From Calonectria ilicicola (lineage: Eukaryota > Ascomycota > Sordariomycetes > Hypocreales > Nectriaceae), in the NCBI GenBank assembly GCA_020809705.1, contig CP085828.1, positions 6,138,001 through 6,202,000 of the forward strand: a DNA stretch of 64,000 nucleotides, read 5' to 3'. Below, piece after piece: positions 41,570-54,014 of this stretch. A program made the translations under genes and the position numbers. The notes below the pieces were generated by a model. It was given only the letters and a program-made list of their open reading frames with translations. It was not told where the DNA came from and did no database searches. The stretch's first letter is position 1, and every line of letters begins with the position of its first letter.

Positions 41570-43509
41570 TCAGAAACGCTGGCTGTGAAAGTCCTTGAAA
41601 GTTGGCTTTACCTGATCCACGAGTGGGGTGTGAATACCATGCTGCTGCATATCCGACGCGAGTTGTTGAGATAAAGAATTGGCAACTGTGTTGGACTTGC
41701 TGAATAAAGAAATGATGTTGAATAAAAATTCCAATCCATCTCGGCTTCGATGGCTCTGTGTCACTGTGTAATCTTCAAGATAGACCAGAGCAGCCATATA
41801 GCTGGAAAACGCGATGACGGGATTTTTAAAAGTTGATTGCAAATCAGACACCATCCGAAATATGCCAACCATCTGTTCTGTCGCTGTAATGATACGTGCT
41901 TGGCATTGTGACAACAAGTACTCTGGAGATTCCGGTGACTTGTGTAATTGCGCGATGGCAGACCGATTTAGGCAAATGACAGCCGTGTGGACCATGATGT
42001 TGACAAATGTAGCGTTCTGGTATTGAAAACTCCGGGGGAGCTTGAGAGGGCTTGGAAAACTCAAAAGGAGCATGCTGAGGTCGTTATCGAGCTGGCGATG
42101 GGTTTCCCAGTGCTTGCCGTACTCGATGGCATCCTGTCCCGTTTCTGGCTTGCTATGAAATGTATGTCGCATTGTTTTGTAGAATAGATGTGTGACAAGA
42201 ACTCTTCCAGCGAGAGGAGAGTATCCTTGGTTTCTTGATTTGATCAAATTGCGGAGAGAGAAGGCATCTTCTGGGATGTTCTTCTCAAATGCATCCTCTG
42301 ATGCCGGGAGGAGTGTGTATATCTGGATTCATTAGTCTCATGATAGGAAGTGGACCAGGGTATAAAAATACATCTTCGTCTTCTACCAGCGATGGCCAAC
42401 CCGTGGTTCCGTATAAAAACCTATCAGTGCAGTAAATAGCCCACCAGGTTCTTCGTTGCTCTTCCAGTAATGACCATTGTGTGGGTTCTAGCGTAGAGCT
42501 CGAACTCGCTTCCTGGTCGAGTTGATGCAACTCCAGCATCTGCGCTAATCGCAAACCACGACATTGACTTGATGAAGCCCTTGTGAACATGGTTTGTTGA
42601 GCTTCAAAATTCGCCATGAGTAACCAAGTCTGTACATGCGCCAATGTCATGAATTGATCTCCCCGACCCTAGGGTTTGGTGTCAGTATTGTAATGAAGGA
42701 ATACAATGCTCGTGTAATTTACCTTTGATTCGTCATGCTCGACGCAAGTTTTAGCTTGGTGATAGAATGAAAGAGCCAGTGCGGAATGGTTATCGCTGTT
42801 TGATGCTGCAAGTGCCGATACGATGTTTTGTAGACACATTGGTGGTCTTAGAAAATCATCACCATGTAGTGAATCTCTATAGCGGTCCGGATGCAATATT
42901 GGTGTGATTGGGTGCACTTTGTCAAAGTAAACATCCACCCTTGTATTTCTGGATTAGTCAAGGCCCATGCCTAACTTTTCTTGGAGTCTTACAGTTCTTG
43001 TCTTATCTGGAGGGATGCTACCCCGTGGGTAACATCAAAAGCGAGCAACTCGTTTGGGCTGAAACTGTCCAGTTGTGATAATGGTGTATTTTCTGTTGTA
43101 TTATTTCCAAGAGAAAATGCATCGGGGGGAGAGAAGCCCGCGCTGTATTGACCCGTCCCGGATGTGATATCGGTGTCGCTACCTTGCAAAAGGTAAAAGT
43201 CTTGCTTCTTAGCATTTTCAAGTTCGCCCTCAAGTTGCGCTACTCGTGATTAGATACGAAGGATAGTCGGATCCGGCGTTGACCCATATTATGGGGCATA
43301 CCTAGTCGGGTCTCCAGGTCTTTGATCCCGAGTCGTCTTTTGCCACCACCGGGTCTTTTTCTGGCTCGGGGATACACGCACGCATCTCCCAACTTGACAC
43401 ATCTGGTGCAGCGTGGTTCGGCTCGATCGCATTTCAACTTCCTCTGGCGACATTGTTCACAAGACAGCCGCAGAATGGTCGATGACCCGTCTGTTTTTGG
43501 GCTGCTCAT
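41570..43509 (-). CDS. Zn2Cys6 fungal-specific transcription factor (576 aa)
   Basis: Five exons: 43509-43302, 43239-42993, 42948-42723, 42668-42372 and 42322-41570. The introns are 44-62 nt with GT-AG ends; the last (49 nt) removes a stop and turns DED-VFLYPG into DED-IYTLLPASEDAF. The binuclear zinc cluster is complete: C17, C20, C27, C34, C37, C44 (CX2CX6CX6CX2CX6C), followed by a basic linker and a short coiled coil (ETRLAQLEGELENAKK). The middle region is the fungal_trans domain: VDVYFDKVHPITPILH, LAHVQTWLLMANFE, RGLRLAQMLELH and RRTWWAIYCTDRFL. A nuclear regulator; target unknown. It lies between NAT and the NLR, so local control of either is possible but unproven. Confidence 0.9.
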
Positions 43510-44812
43510 TGTCTGGGCCCGCCTCTTTCGTCGAATTTCGCAAGTTCGGGTGCGTTGACACCGGCTTTACGCGGATGCGGGGCAGATCACACACTTATAG
43601 CGGCGTCTTCAATTGTCCATGGCTGATACCCGTATTGCGAAGCCAGTCTCAGGAAATTTTGATTCGCACCCGCCAGGGTGACAGTTGATTGACAGGCTGT
43701 CAGGAATACGATATGCATGGACGCGAGCACCGTTCACAGACCCGCTGGGACAAATAAGCGATACGCGAAAATTAAGCAGTAAACTTATCGTCGCAGGCAC
43801 AAGCCGGGCAAAATGTCGCTGTCCGAGAAAGGCCAGAGCAAGGGCACAGGGCCGAGAGTTGCGCCGACGCACGTCCGCACGGTTCGCATTGAGATCAGAT
43901 GAACTATCTGTCACGTGGACATGTTAATAAGGGAATGCGGAAGCGCATCGTAGAAGCGAGGAAGCTATTCCATTCTAGTTCTGCCCCCCCAAAAGATACA
44001 GAAAATCGGTTATATTTTGACACCGTACACTGGTAAACGATGGCTTCGATGTCTGGCATCTTTTGATCGCTTGAATTCGAGCCGTATCCCAATTCCTAGC
44101 AAAGAAATTGGACAACAGTCTTTGTATAACCAGAACGTCCTGCGTTGCAAATAGTACCATTGCCATTATATGACAGGTACAATATATATTGCACATGGAC
44201 AAGGCCATAGCGGTGCATGAGCCCATAGAATATATCAAGATAAGCCACGAGTTTTCCCAACCCCTGCCCCAGGGTCTTTGCCACGTTCCAACAAGGAAGC
44301 TAAGTGCTCCACCCCCCAACAAAGATCCCGCTGTCTCGGATCTTTGCGAGAGCCACACATGGCTTCAAACTCTATTTCAAGCTTTAATAAAGTCCCATTG
44401 CGCAGATACATAAAAGGCAGCATAATCGACCATGAACACGATCAGAGTCAAGGTCGCCTGTCATAATCAATCTGCAGAAGGCGGTGTGCTTCAAGAAACA
44501 AGACAAGAGGGAGCAAAGCGTCCAGCTCCTCGTGTTGCATGTGGCAAATGAGTAAAGGTTCTTCCCATCCTGCTAGCGGCCCTAATTCAGTGGAAGAAAA
44601 TAAGAAGTGGCAGGGTGTGTTGAGTTGGGGGCACCACTTCGCTTAGCTGCGGGGTTTTACCGAAAAGCGCAAATAGATAGATGTTGGAAAATCATCAGGC
44701 TGAACTGAGCATCTAACAACCACATCGGTCTTGTCAGGCGGTGGCATTTGTGCCAGCATAAGGTATAGCCACCACGCCAGTTTTTTTTATATTGCAACGG
44801 CAGGGAACAGAC
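43510..44812. other. divergent intergenic region between TF and NLR
   Basis: 1.3 kb. A GC-rich block to 43900 is followed by AT-richer sequence. No gene supported. A T-run (44781-44788) and ATATT precede the NLR start. Confidence 0.5.
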
Positions 44813-47021
44813 ATGAACCCGCTGACTTACTTTAAATCGTCCGTCAGCGGCCACAACACTGTCGCTGGTTCGCAGGCCTCCCACGGCGGCACAATCAACT
44901 TCAACTTCAATGGCTCCGCGGCCACAGCTGGCGAAGCCTCCCGAGTACCCCCCAAGCCATTTTCAACAGTCCCATTCCCCCAAGATGAAGAATTTGTAGA
45001 CCGCCCCACAATCCTCAACTGGATGCGTGAGAAATGCGCTCGGCCAGCCGCTCGTATCGCTCTCGTCGGATTAGGTGGGGTAGGGTAAGCTCTCATCCCG
45101 CTTAGCTCATCACATCACCACCGCTCACAAACATAGTAAATCGCAACTCGCAATAAAATATGCCCATGAGGTTCATAAGATTTCACCAAATTCCTACGTA
45201 TTTTGGGCACACGCCAGTAGCCGAGAACGGTTTGAAGAAGGTTACGAGACTATTGCGGAAAGGCTACAACTACCTGGACGACATGACCCCGAAAAGAATC
45301 TACTTCAGTTAGTATCCAACTGGCTTCGCGATGATAGTAACGGGAATTGGTATATGTTCGTCGATAATGCCGATGATGCTAACATGTTCTTCTCGACTGA
45401 TCCGCCCGGGCTGGCCTCATTTTTACCAACAACTAGCCATGGAACTGTTGTCATTACGTCGCGCAGCGTGGATGCTGCTGAAGGGCTAACAGGTAGCCAT
45501 AAAAACATATATCAAGTTCCCGCAATGGAAAATGGAGAAGCATACCAATTACTTTTAGAAAAGCTTGAAGATGAATGTTATGATGAGGAGGCTGCTGCTG
45601 ATCTTACCCAAGTTCTGGAAAACATACCACTCGCTATCACTCAGGCTGCTGCCTTTATTAACCGGCGGGCGCCTCGAATGTCACTCTCCACATATCTCGA
45701 TGACTTCCAGAAAAATGATTCAAAAAAGTCGAGCCTGTTGAATGTGGATGTTGGAGACCTGCGTCGAGATAGATTTGCTTCGAATTCCATCGTCACAACT
45801 TGGCAAATGACATTTGAGCAGATAAAGAATGATAGTCCAGGAGCTGCGGATCTACTTTGCTTCATGAGCTTTTTCAATTCACATGGAATTCCAGAATATG
45901 TCTTGAAAGCTTATGCAGATGAGAAGCAAGGGAGTGATTTGAATGAGGATATTGAAGTTCTCCGGGGATATGCATTGATCACGGTTACAGTGAAGAAAAA
46001 TACATATGAGATGCATGCCCTAGTACAATTTTGTACCAAGGTATGGTTATCCTCGTTCGATGACATGGTCCCTTGGAAAATGGAGCATTTACGGATTCTG
46101 TCAAACCTGTATCCCACAGGCTCCTATAATACCTGGGTAGTTTGTCAAGAGTTGAACCCTCATATAGAAGGAGCGTTGGCTGAAAGGCCGGATGATAGCA
46201 ATGATGTCCTCAGATGGGCCCATCTATTGTTGAATGTCGGGTGGTATTGGTCTGAGAAGGGCAGATACAGAGATGCAGAGGTGATGATGAGACAAACCGT
46301 GGAGGCAAGATCAAAAATACTTGGAGAAGCCGATGAATCCACACTTGAAAGCATTAGCTTGCATGGGACAGTTCTGGTACAAGAGGGAAAATATCAGGAA
46401 GCAGAGAAGGCACATCGCCAAGCTCAAGCAGGCTTGGCAATGGCGCTAGGAAAAGAAAGTCGATTGACACTGCAGAGCACAATGGATCTTGCTGGTGTGT
46501 TACGGCGCCAGAGAAAGTTGGAGGAAGCAGAAAAAATATATCAGGAAATCTTGGAGATAACGAAGAGGGTCTTTGGAGCCGAAGACTCTGATACCATGAG
46601 AGCACTGAACGGGTTTGCGCTAACATTGGGTGACCTCGGCAAGGCTAAGGAGGCAGAGCACATTCTTCGACAAAGTATGGACATATATTTACGTGCTCAT
46701 GGCCCAGACCATCAAAACACGCTCATTTCCATACTCAACATCACTAACGCCTTAGGCGACCAGGGCCAATATGCTGAGGCAGAGAAAATGTGCCAAGAGG
46801 CCTTGGGGAGAGCGGAGAAGGTTCTGGGCGTCGACGACCCTACCACGCTTGACATCAGGTATAACCAGGCTTACTTTCTGTGGGAAATGTTTTCTCTAGA
46901 GAAAGCATATGAGAATAGCGAGATAGGATATCATCATTGCATGCGGGCTTTTGGCCCAGATCACAAGGTTACAAAGGATTTCCAGAACCTTTCCTTGCAT
47001 ATTTTGGGTGGAACTCCCTGA
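44813..47021 (+). CDS. STAND/NLR protein: short N-terminal motif, NB-ARC, TPR repeats (718 aa)
   Basis: Two exons, 44813-45084 and 45137-47021. The 52-nt intron (GTAAGC...TAG) splits the P-loop, and splicing gives VGLGGVGKSQLAIKYA (residues 85-100), the Walker A site. Walker B is in NWYMFVDNADD, followed by TVVITSR (sensor-like) and ENIPLAITQAAAFI (GLPLA). A winged-helix-like stretch with EMHALVQFCTKVW (MHD-type) follows, then about six TPRs of the 42-residue kinesin-light-chain type (G.Y.EAE.....A.......LG..D..T) to the end. The first 40 residues carry no folded domain. They are Gly/Asn/Gln/Ser-rich around GTINFNFNG, in the position where fungal NLRs hold amyloid signalling motifs. Typical role: recognition of non-self or bacterial cues and triggering of cell death or signalling. 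No cognate effector with the same motif is seen here. Confidence 0.9.
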
Positions 47022-47800
47022 TTTTTAGCAATTCGACTGACAGAAAATACAAAACATCAATATTAGAAAATAGCCACAGATCTTGTTTCTTTGTATATCT
47101 ACTCTAATTAAAAAAAGGAATTCTTTTCTTTTGTCTAATATTCGCCATTTTAATCGCAACGAGTCAAAAGGAAGCATTATGGTCCACTGCGCAACTCTTT
47201 GAGAAATTATGTCATCTCGAGGTAGAAGCTAACTAGAAAGAATCTCAAAGAGTTCACCAAGGCTATTCAACCGAAGTGTGCGAGCGACATGACATGCCCT
47301 ACAACCAGCTGGGGCTTGACCAAGATATGAAACACCTGCTTCTGCACTTTATTGCATCAAAGTTCAACTGTCTTTCAATTCCCTCTAAAATACTGTTTTC
47401 ATGTGACAATTTGACAAAAGCGTGACATTGAGTAAAATGGATTGTTGTCATGTAGTTACATCTAACGTTGTCTTCACGGATGGGATGATGGCTAGAACAA
47501 AAAGGCTATTTTACTCATAATTGCACCTACCATTGCTCATGGGAACATTTGGTCAATACATTCCTGTCTTTTTTGGCCGGATGAGAGATACAATACTCAT
47601 AATAATAGAAGTAATAAATTATTTAATAAACCCCAGAAGCAACCAGCAAGCTTGACTTTGGGCTACTGCAGTTCAATCAAAGCGCCAACCCAGTCAAATG
47701 TAGGTTGTAATACTCGGCACTAGAAAACGCAAAACCAACTGACTTCTCTTCATATGAACCCTTTCCTCATTAATTCTGAAATTTCCATTCGCTATCATGA
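47022..47800. other. convergent intergenic spacer
   Basis: 779 bp, AT-rich, between the NLR stop and the secreted-protein stop. Nothing recognised. Confidence 0.5.
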
Positions 47801-49009
47801 TCATCTTTGCTGACAATTTCCAGTCTTTACTGTCACAGGTGTGCAGTACTTGGAAGAGTGATCAGCGGGGCCAAGGGCCAAGGGTGGAAGATTCACCCCG
47901 CTAGGCCACGTGCAGTGGTAAAACTGATCGCGAGTTCCTGTCGCTCGAGCTGCTGATGTGCAAACGTAATCGATTGTGCTGTGTATATTAGTCTGCCCGC
48001 ACGTCAGCGTGTGGAGAGTGTCGTTGGTGTAGTCGGTTGTCCAGTCAAGAATGTCGACATCCACATCGTAAATTCGGGAGACGGAGGAGGTATGGGTGTA
48101 CGCTAAAAGGCCGTTGCCATCGGCGTCGTTCGTGAGAAGATAACCGGATGACTGGCCATTGTCTGAGAGCCAGAACATTTCTTGAGACTCGGCCGTCTCT
48201 TCAGACGCGGCTATAAACTCGTATTCAAAATCGTTGGGGCCAGTGCCGAACCGCTGCACGCGGCCGTACCCATACCCATCCGCTAACAACCAAGCGTTCT
48301 GGCAAGTTCCCCCCAGAGATGTCACTGTCGCTACGACGCTTTGAGTGGATGTAACCGTTACTGTCTTTGTAGCCGACTTGGTTGTGGTTGCCGTAACTGT
48401 GGCGAATGCGGTCCTGGTATACGTGATGGTGTGTGCCGGCAGTGCTGTGAATGTTGGCTTTACGCCAATGGCTGAACAGGCCGCCGCGTATTCCCTGGTA
48501 TCTTTGCAGTGCTCGCGGGCGTAGTCTGGGAGCTTGGTGACTTTTGGCGATAGACCCCTTGGAATGGCCAGGCCGCCTGCTACGTCTCGTTCGCGAACCG
48601 CTTCGGTAGAGCTAGCATGTATTTCGCTAGTGACTGTGACCGTTGATGTTGCCGTCGTAACTGTATCAGTATGCGTGACGGTTGCGATAGTTGAGGTGAC
48701 AGTCCTCGTCATTGTCCTTTTTGAAGTGATGGTCTTGGTGGCAAGCCTAAATAGCTGTTAGTGGGAGAGTTGATGGAAGTGTAGGAGTGAGACATGAATA
48801 TTACTTTTGAGAGGGCGTAATGGTGGTTCTAAGAAGAGACGAGCAGTCCTGTTTGGCATGAGGACAATTCTTGAGCTATCAAGGGACGTCAGCGTTTTGA
48901 AGCAGTGTAAGAGAGCGATCTTACACACCGCATTCTTGCACTCGTTTGCATAAGGTGATGCGTCAGCAAGCAGTGCCAACGCACCAGTCAACAAAATGGA
49001 GGCGCGCAT
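47801..49009 (-). CDS. secreted Thr/Val-rich protein of unknown function (365 aa)
   Basis: Three exons, 49009-48929, 48875-48805 and 48746-47801. The donors are GTGTGT and GTAATA and the acceptors TAG and TAG; the frame is continuous. A signal peptide (MRASILLTGALALLADAS) is followed by a Cys pair region (CKNALKNCPHAKQDCSSLL). A long Thr/Val/Ser-rich tract (about 50-90) then gives way to a second Thr-rich tract (TITYTRTAFATVTATTTKSA) and a globular C-terminal domain with about six Cys (GGTCQNAWLLADGYGYGRVQ, then LTCGQTN, YVCTSAA, YHCTWPSG). The Thr tracts are likely O-glycosylated stalks, so this looks like a wall- or matrix-associated protein. No catalytic motif or GPI signal is visible. Family not recognised. 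Confidence 0.75.
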
Positions 49010-50473
49010 GTTTGTGGTGAAGGTAATTATTGAGAGCCTGGCGTAGACAACAGACGACAAACGCCATTATTTATGTCCCAGTGGCATGGTCATCCTTGAG
49101 CCAGCTTATGTACTAAAAATCAATAGTGGCATAAATCGGTAGTGCCGTAGCGTGGCTTGAAGCTAAGAAAAGGGGCATGAGAGGTGGCTGACAAACTACT
49201 TTTAACCGGCCAGGGAACTTAGTTCTCTGAACGATATGTACTACTGCTGGTCGAGACGGGTAAAAGATGCCCATCTGGCTTGAACAGAGTAGCAAATTAT
49301 TCGCTCAATCTTGGTCGATCACCCGGTCAAAAATCCTGGTAGTTTACTGTGAAATTGCCATTTGGAAATGGTGTAGAAAAGAAAATCCGCTAATGCAGAG
49401 CGCCATGATAGTCAGGGCCAATTTGACGCTAGCTTAGGTCTCCAGTATGATGCGTTCAAACTAATACCAATCGGAACGATGCAAAGGCTTGATGGACAGT
49501 TCTAGACTCTTGAATTGGATCAGGCGTGATCAGAAGGCCCTTGCTTCAACCAGATCAAGTAACGATAGAGAGTCAAATTAATGTGTCTTGATTAAACAAA
49601 ACAATAACTAATCAAGATCTTTTACACTAATTTTACCTGTTTTTATCTATACACAAGTCTAGCTCTCTAATAAGGTCAAATTAATACACCAATAAAACTT
49701 TCAGGTTCAAACACAAATCAGGACAGTTACCAGACATTGTGATGACCTGGAAATGCCACCCCAAATGCCTTGATAGATAAAAAAGCCTGATAAAGCCCAG
49801 CATTAAAAAGTTTCCCTTGCTCCAACTCACGCTAATCCTAAATGGCTCGATATTCCCATGTATTTGCATCATCTAGTTCTTTGCTTCTTGAAAAGCAGGC
49901 GCGACCCCTCATATTATCTAGATGTTTCTGGTGGAATGGGGATACACACTATACGTTTCATGCAATCCATTAGCAACGAGAAAGGGTTCAAGAATGGCAA
50001 CTGTCACTTTGAACCCACAAAGAAGAGTAGTTTGACATAGCACGCATGATTTGTAGATTGAGGTTTTAGTGGCTCAGATAGCTAAAGGCTGAAGGGAGTC
50101 AAAAGGAGCGATTGTGGTTTTATGCTTCTGTTTCGAGGAAATGATGATTCTTTCCGGCTACAGCGGTCAAGAGACTACTGAGGCTTAGCAGCCTAGGCAG
50201 CGGTTAGTGGCTCTTATACATCACAAAATTAGCGAAAGTGAAAGAATATATGCATGTAAAATCCCAGTAAATGTTTTCATTCCAAATTTGTCCGTGCACA
50301 GTTGACTTGTGTCAAATAACCTGACGTTCTCACATCTAAAATGACTATTTCCAACCGTAATATTCTATCCCAATAAGCAAGTACCTCGCTCATAATGCAA
50401 AAGAAACCGGGTATTAAAACAACAAAATTCGTAACAACATTAAAAAACTAAAACTCCGGACCGAACCGCTTCT
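49010..50473. other. intergenic, nothing recognised
   Basis: 1.46 kb between the secreted protein start and the DUF3433 stop. AT-rich, with no open frame above 70 codons that looks coding. Confidence 0.5.
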
Positions 50474-53400
50474 TTACTGATGGTGGCCATAATAGGTCGT
50501 GTTGTTATTTCCTGCTGGCGGATCGTACTGTTGTTGCCCGTAGTATGAAACATTGGCACCCGTGCCCGCCATCTCTTGGTGATAGTTGTAATCGTAGTAG
50601 CCAGTGTTGGTGTTCGTAGCCGGAGTTTCGTAGTATTGTTGCCCATAGTGAGCCGTTGTGATGTCGGCATCGGCAACTTGCTGGTATTGCCCATTGTAGG
50701 TTGGCTCCGCAATCGGACTCACGGTTTCGTTTTGATGGTCGTGATAAGCGGTGGTGGTCGCCGTATTGACGTGTTGATGGTCGTGGTAAGCGGCAGTGGT
50801 CGTCGTATTGACTTGCCCTTGGTCCTGTCCGTAATAAACCGCCTCATTGTGAGTATTTTCATACACGGGTTGATGACCATGATATGCTGTATCCACGGTT
50901 GGGTGGAAGTTCTGGTGCATCTCTGGCTTTGTCATGCCCATGGGTTCATGGTTATGCACAGTGCCATCATCTCGCTCAACTGCGGGCCTCGTCACTCCTC
51001 CACGTGTGAGGATATCTCCGTACCAGTATCGCCCACCAAGTTCCTGCACACGCCGTCTTCGTTCATGGTTGTCCAAGCTTGCCATACCACTGAATTGGTC
51101 AAGCATGCTGCTTTCAGAGACGTAGTACATGGCGCCAGCAATGGATCGAGGATCCACGGGCACATATGGCCACTTGATAAAGAAGCTAGCAGTGATAGCC
51201 AAGACCATCAGACCCATGATGGCTACTGATAGTCGGAGGCAGACGTTGTGGGTATCTTGGGTCTGTGTCAGGGTATACGGAACGTTGGCGAGGAGGATTG
51301 GCATGAATTCAGAAAAAATGGTCATTAGTGCGATTGTGGCAAGGAAAAACTGGCGGCGCTGGATCGAGGACCAGAAGCCAGAGAAGGGGTTTGTCGGTCG
51401 CGTTAAAAGAATGGAGTCGGTTGGGCTCTGAGGGCTGGTATGCATGGCCTTGTACGGCATGATCATAGCGACACCTATTGATAGTTAGTATAGTATAACC
51501 AAGTAGTGAAATTAGTGACTGACTGATGAAGAGGGTTGTCCAGGCAAAGGAAATGATGACACCCAAAGCAGCGAACAAGAAGCGAATGCCAAAGGTTTGG
51601 CCAGTCATGAAGTTCTGGAAGTCATTCTGCTTCTTGAATGTCATAGCGTAATACAGGACCATGACCATAAGGCCAAGGAGGAAGACCAAGAAAGATAATC
51701 TCCACGCCAATCCCAATGCCATGAAGGGGTTTCCTCGCTTTTTCTGGTTGGGAGCAATATCGAGAGAGCTGGCTTCCGAAAGACCTCCCATGGTCACCTC
51801 TTGCCGATGTCGAAGGTTTTCGCCGGCATCGTCGTAGAGGACAATACCGTACTCGGTGTGTCCATGATCGTTTTCAAAGTAACCGAATCCAAATCTTTTA
51901 TCTAGCATTTCCTTTGAGATCTTGTGCTCAGTTGACTTTTGTGGCCGTACTTCTCGATTTGTCGCCAAGGAAGCGATACCCACCACACTCCAAGGGTTCG
52001 CATGTAAACCCGTCTCCCAATTGCGAAGGAAAAATAGCAGAAGACAGAGAAGAACGATGAGTAGAGCGAGCAGAGCAAGCAGGGTTCGCGTGGGGTTCGG
52101 CGAGACACCAAGAGCGGCAGCACATCCCTTCGGGTCCCATGTCTTGCAACTTCCATGCATCTTGACTCCAATGGCTTCTGTGGCGATGGGTGTCATGAGA
52201 GCTGTGATCCAAACGATGAGCATAGTAAAAAAGGTCACGGGTTGGCCTTCGACAAGAAGGGTAAAGGGCTTCGCAAAATTGTTCCATCCGCCAAAGTGAA
52301 GATTCATCGAGTTAGGACCCAAAGCACCGTTGGGGAGGTTCAGAGCGTAGAAAGGCTGGTACAATTGAGCGTTAAAGTCAATGATACGAGCCGGGATCGA
52401 CAACAAGACCGATAAGAACGGAGGCAGGAACTTTCCGACAAAATACTGTGCTTCGTTGATGCTGAACACTTGAGTGTCCTTGTGGATAGCGCCTGTGGGC
52501 TCAGAGTCTGCTACAGTGGGGGTAATAGTAGCAGTTGATGAGAAAGTCCTTGTTGTACCCTTCCTCGTCGATATGATGGTTGTTGAGCCAGTCGGAGATG
52601 AGGTGATTGTCATCAAGCTCTCGGATCGAGTCGTTACAAACGTTGTTGGCTGGAGTGAGGAAAGCACGGTGGTACGGAAAGCGCTGACAGATGAGGTGAC
52701 TTGGGTAGTGGTGGTAACGCCGTCCTCTCCAACGGTAGTCACATCCATGGTTGTAACATAACCTTCGACATCGGAAACAATGGTCTGGACAGCTGCTTGA
52801 GTGACGACCATGGTCTTGGACTCTCCATCGACCACGCTCACAACGGTCTGCACGGCACCTGCAGAGATAACAACAGTTTCGGCGCCACCAACTTTGGACA
52901 CAATCGTGACGGGATCCAATTTCTCAACCTTCTTGTCAGTCTTGTCGGGTTCAACAGTCACCACGTCAACGACCTTGGTCTCGGGTTTCTGAGTTTGCTT
53001 GGCCGGGGGTGTGTAATCGGGATCAGTGTATACAGAGGTGATGGTGACTTCACCGAGTGTAATGAAGGTACTCGCTGCCTTGGTGGTTGTTCCAACACTA
53101 GCAACAGCTGTGGTAGCGATGGCGGATGTAATTTCCTGACTGAGCTGGACTTCTTGGGTAGAGCCAGGCAGAACGGAGGCGTACGATGAGGCGGAAACAA
53201 CATTGGAGAGGATTGTGCTAGTCTCTGTAACAACACTCCCTGGCATGGACATGGCTGAGGTGACAGGAACGGCAAAGGACAGGGTTTGAGTGGCTCCTCC
53301 CTCTGTTCCGGTGCCCGGGAGAACGGTGACGCCGTAGCTCCAACTCGTTCCGACAATATTGGAGACGGATCCTGGCATAGTTTTGACGACAGTTGTGACC

Positions 53401-54014
53401 ATGGCGGACGTGTAGGTGAACTGGGCGACTGAGGTAATAGTGGTTCCGGGGTGGATAATTGTGGTGGGCTCAGCGAACTTGGTCGTGTAGAGTGTGGTTG
53501 GGACCATGGAGGTGAACTTTCCTGTGGTGCCACCAACAGTGACGGTGGTGGAAACATGGGACACAAAGACAGTTGTAGCCAAACCATTGGCATTCATAGA
53601 TCCGCCATCATCACTTCGAACTTCGAGATGTTTTTCCTCGGCAACAGGTTCCTCTTGTTGAACTTGAACATGGACTTCCTCAGCAACAGGTTCCTTGTCT
53701 CTAATTTGGACATGCACTTCCTCGACGGCTGGAGGTATAGGGTCAATAATGGCCTCGCGCTTGCCCTCAATGTGAGCTGTGGAGTCGGAATCTGGCATGG
53801 ATATTCTGGCCCAGACGACAAGGCCCATGATTGTCATGATGAAGATGATGAGGGACACGATGTAGGGCCATCGCAGCGGGGTTGGCTTATAGTTGGACCG
53901 TTTGCGCGGGACTGGGTGCTTGTTCAGGCCATCATCCCACACTCGATCATCGGTAGACTGCGGTTGGTACTGGGCGTCGTAGCCGGTGTTGGCGCCCGGC
54001 TGGTGGGAATACAT
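50474..54014 (-). CDS. DUF3433 (Spray-like) large membrane protein (1163 aa)
   Basis: Two exons, 54014-51524 and 51474-50474, with a 49-nt intron (GTCAGT...CAATAG). The start is ATG 54014 (MYSHQPGANTGYD); an upstream in-frame stretch to 54101 begins only at GTG. After a basic region (RKRSNYKP) comes TM1 (YIVSLIIFIMTIMGLVVWA). A roughly 450-residue extracellular Thr/Ser/Val-rich region with many TVV/TTV repeats follows, probably heavily O-glycosylated. Then come the paired TM blocks typical of DUF3433: FFTMLIVWITALMTPIATEA, LLALLALLIVLLCLLLFFL, LSFLVFLLGLMVMVLYYAM, FLFAALGVIISFAWTTLF, and after the intron two more around AIMGLMVLAITASFFI. The C-terminus is a Tyr/His/Gln-rich low-complexity tail with a repeated AYHDHQ unit. 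Surface protein; function in this family is not established. Confidence 0.85.
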
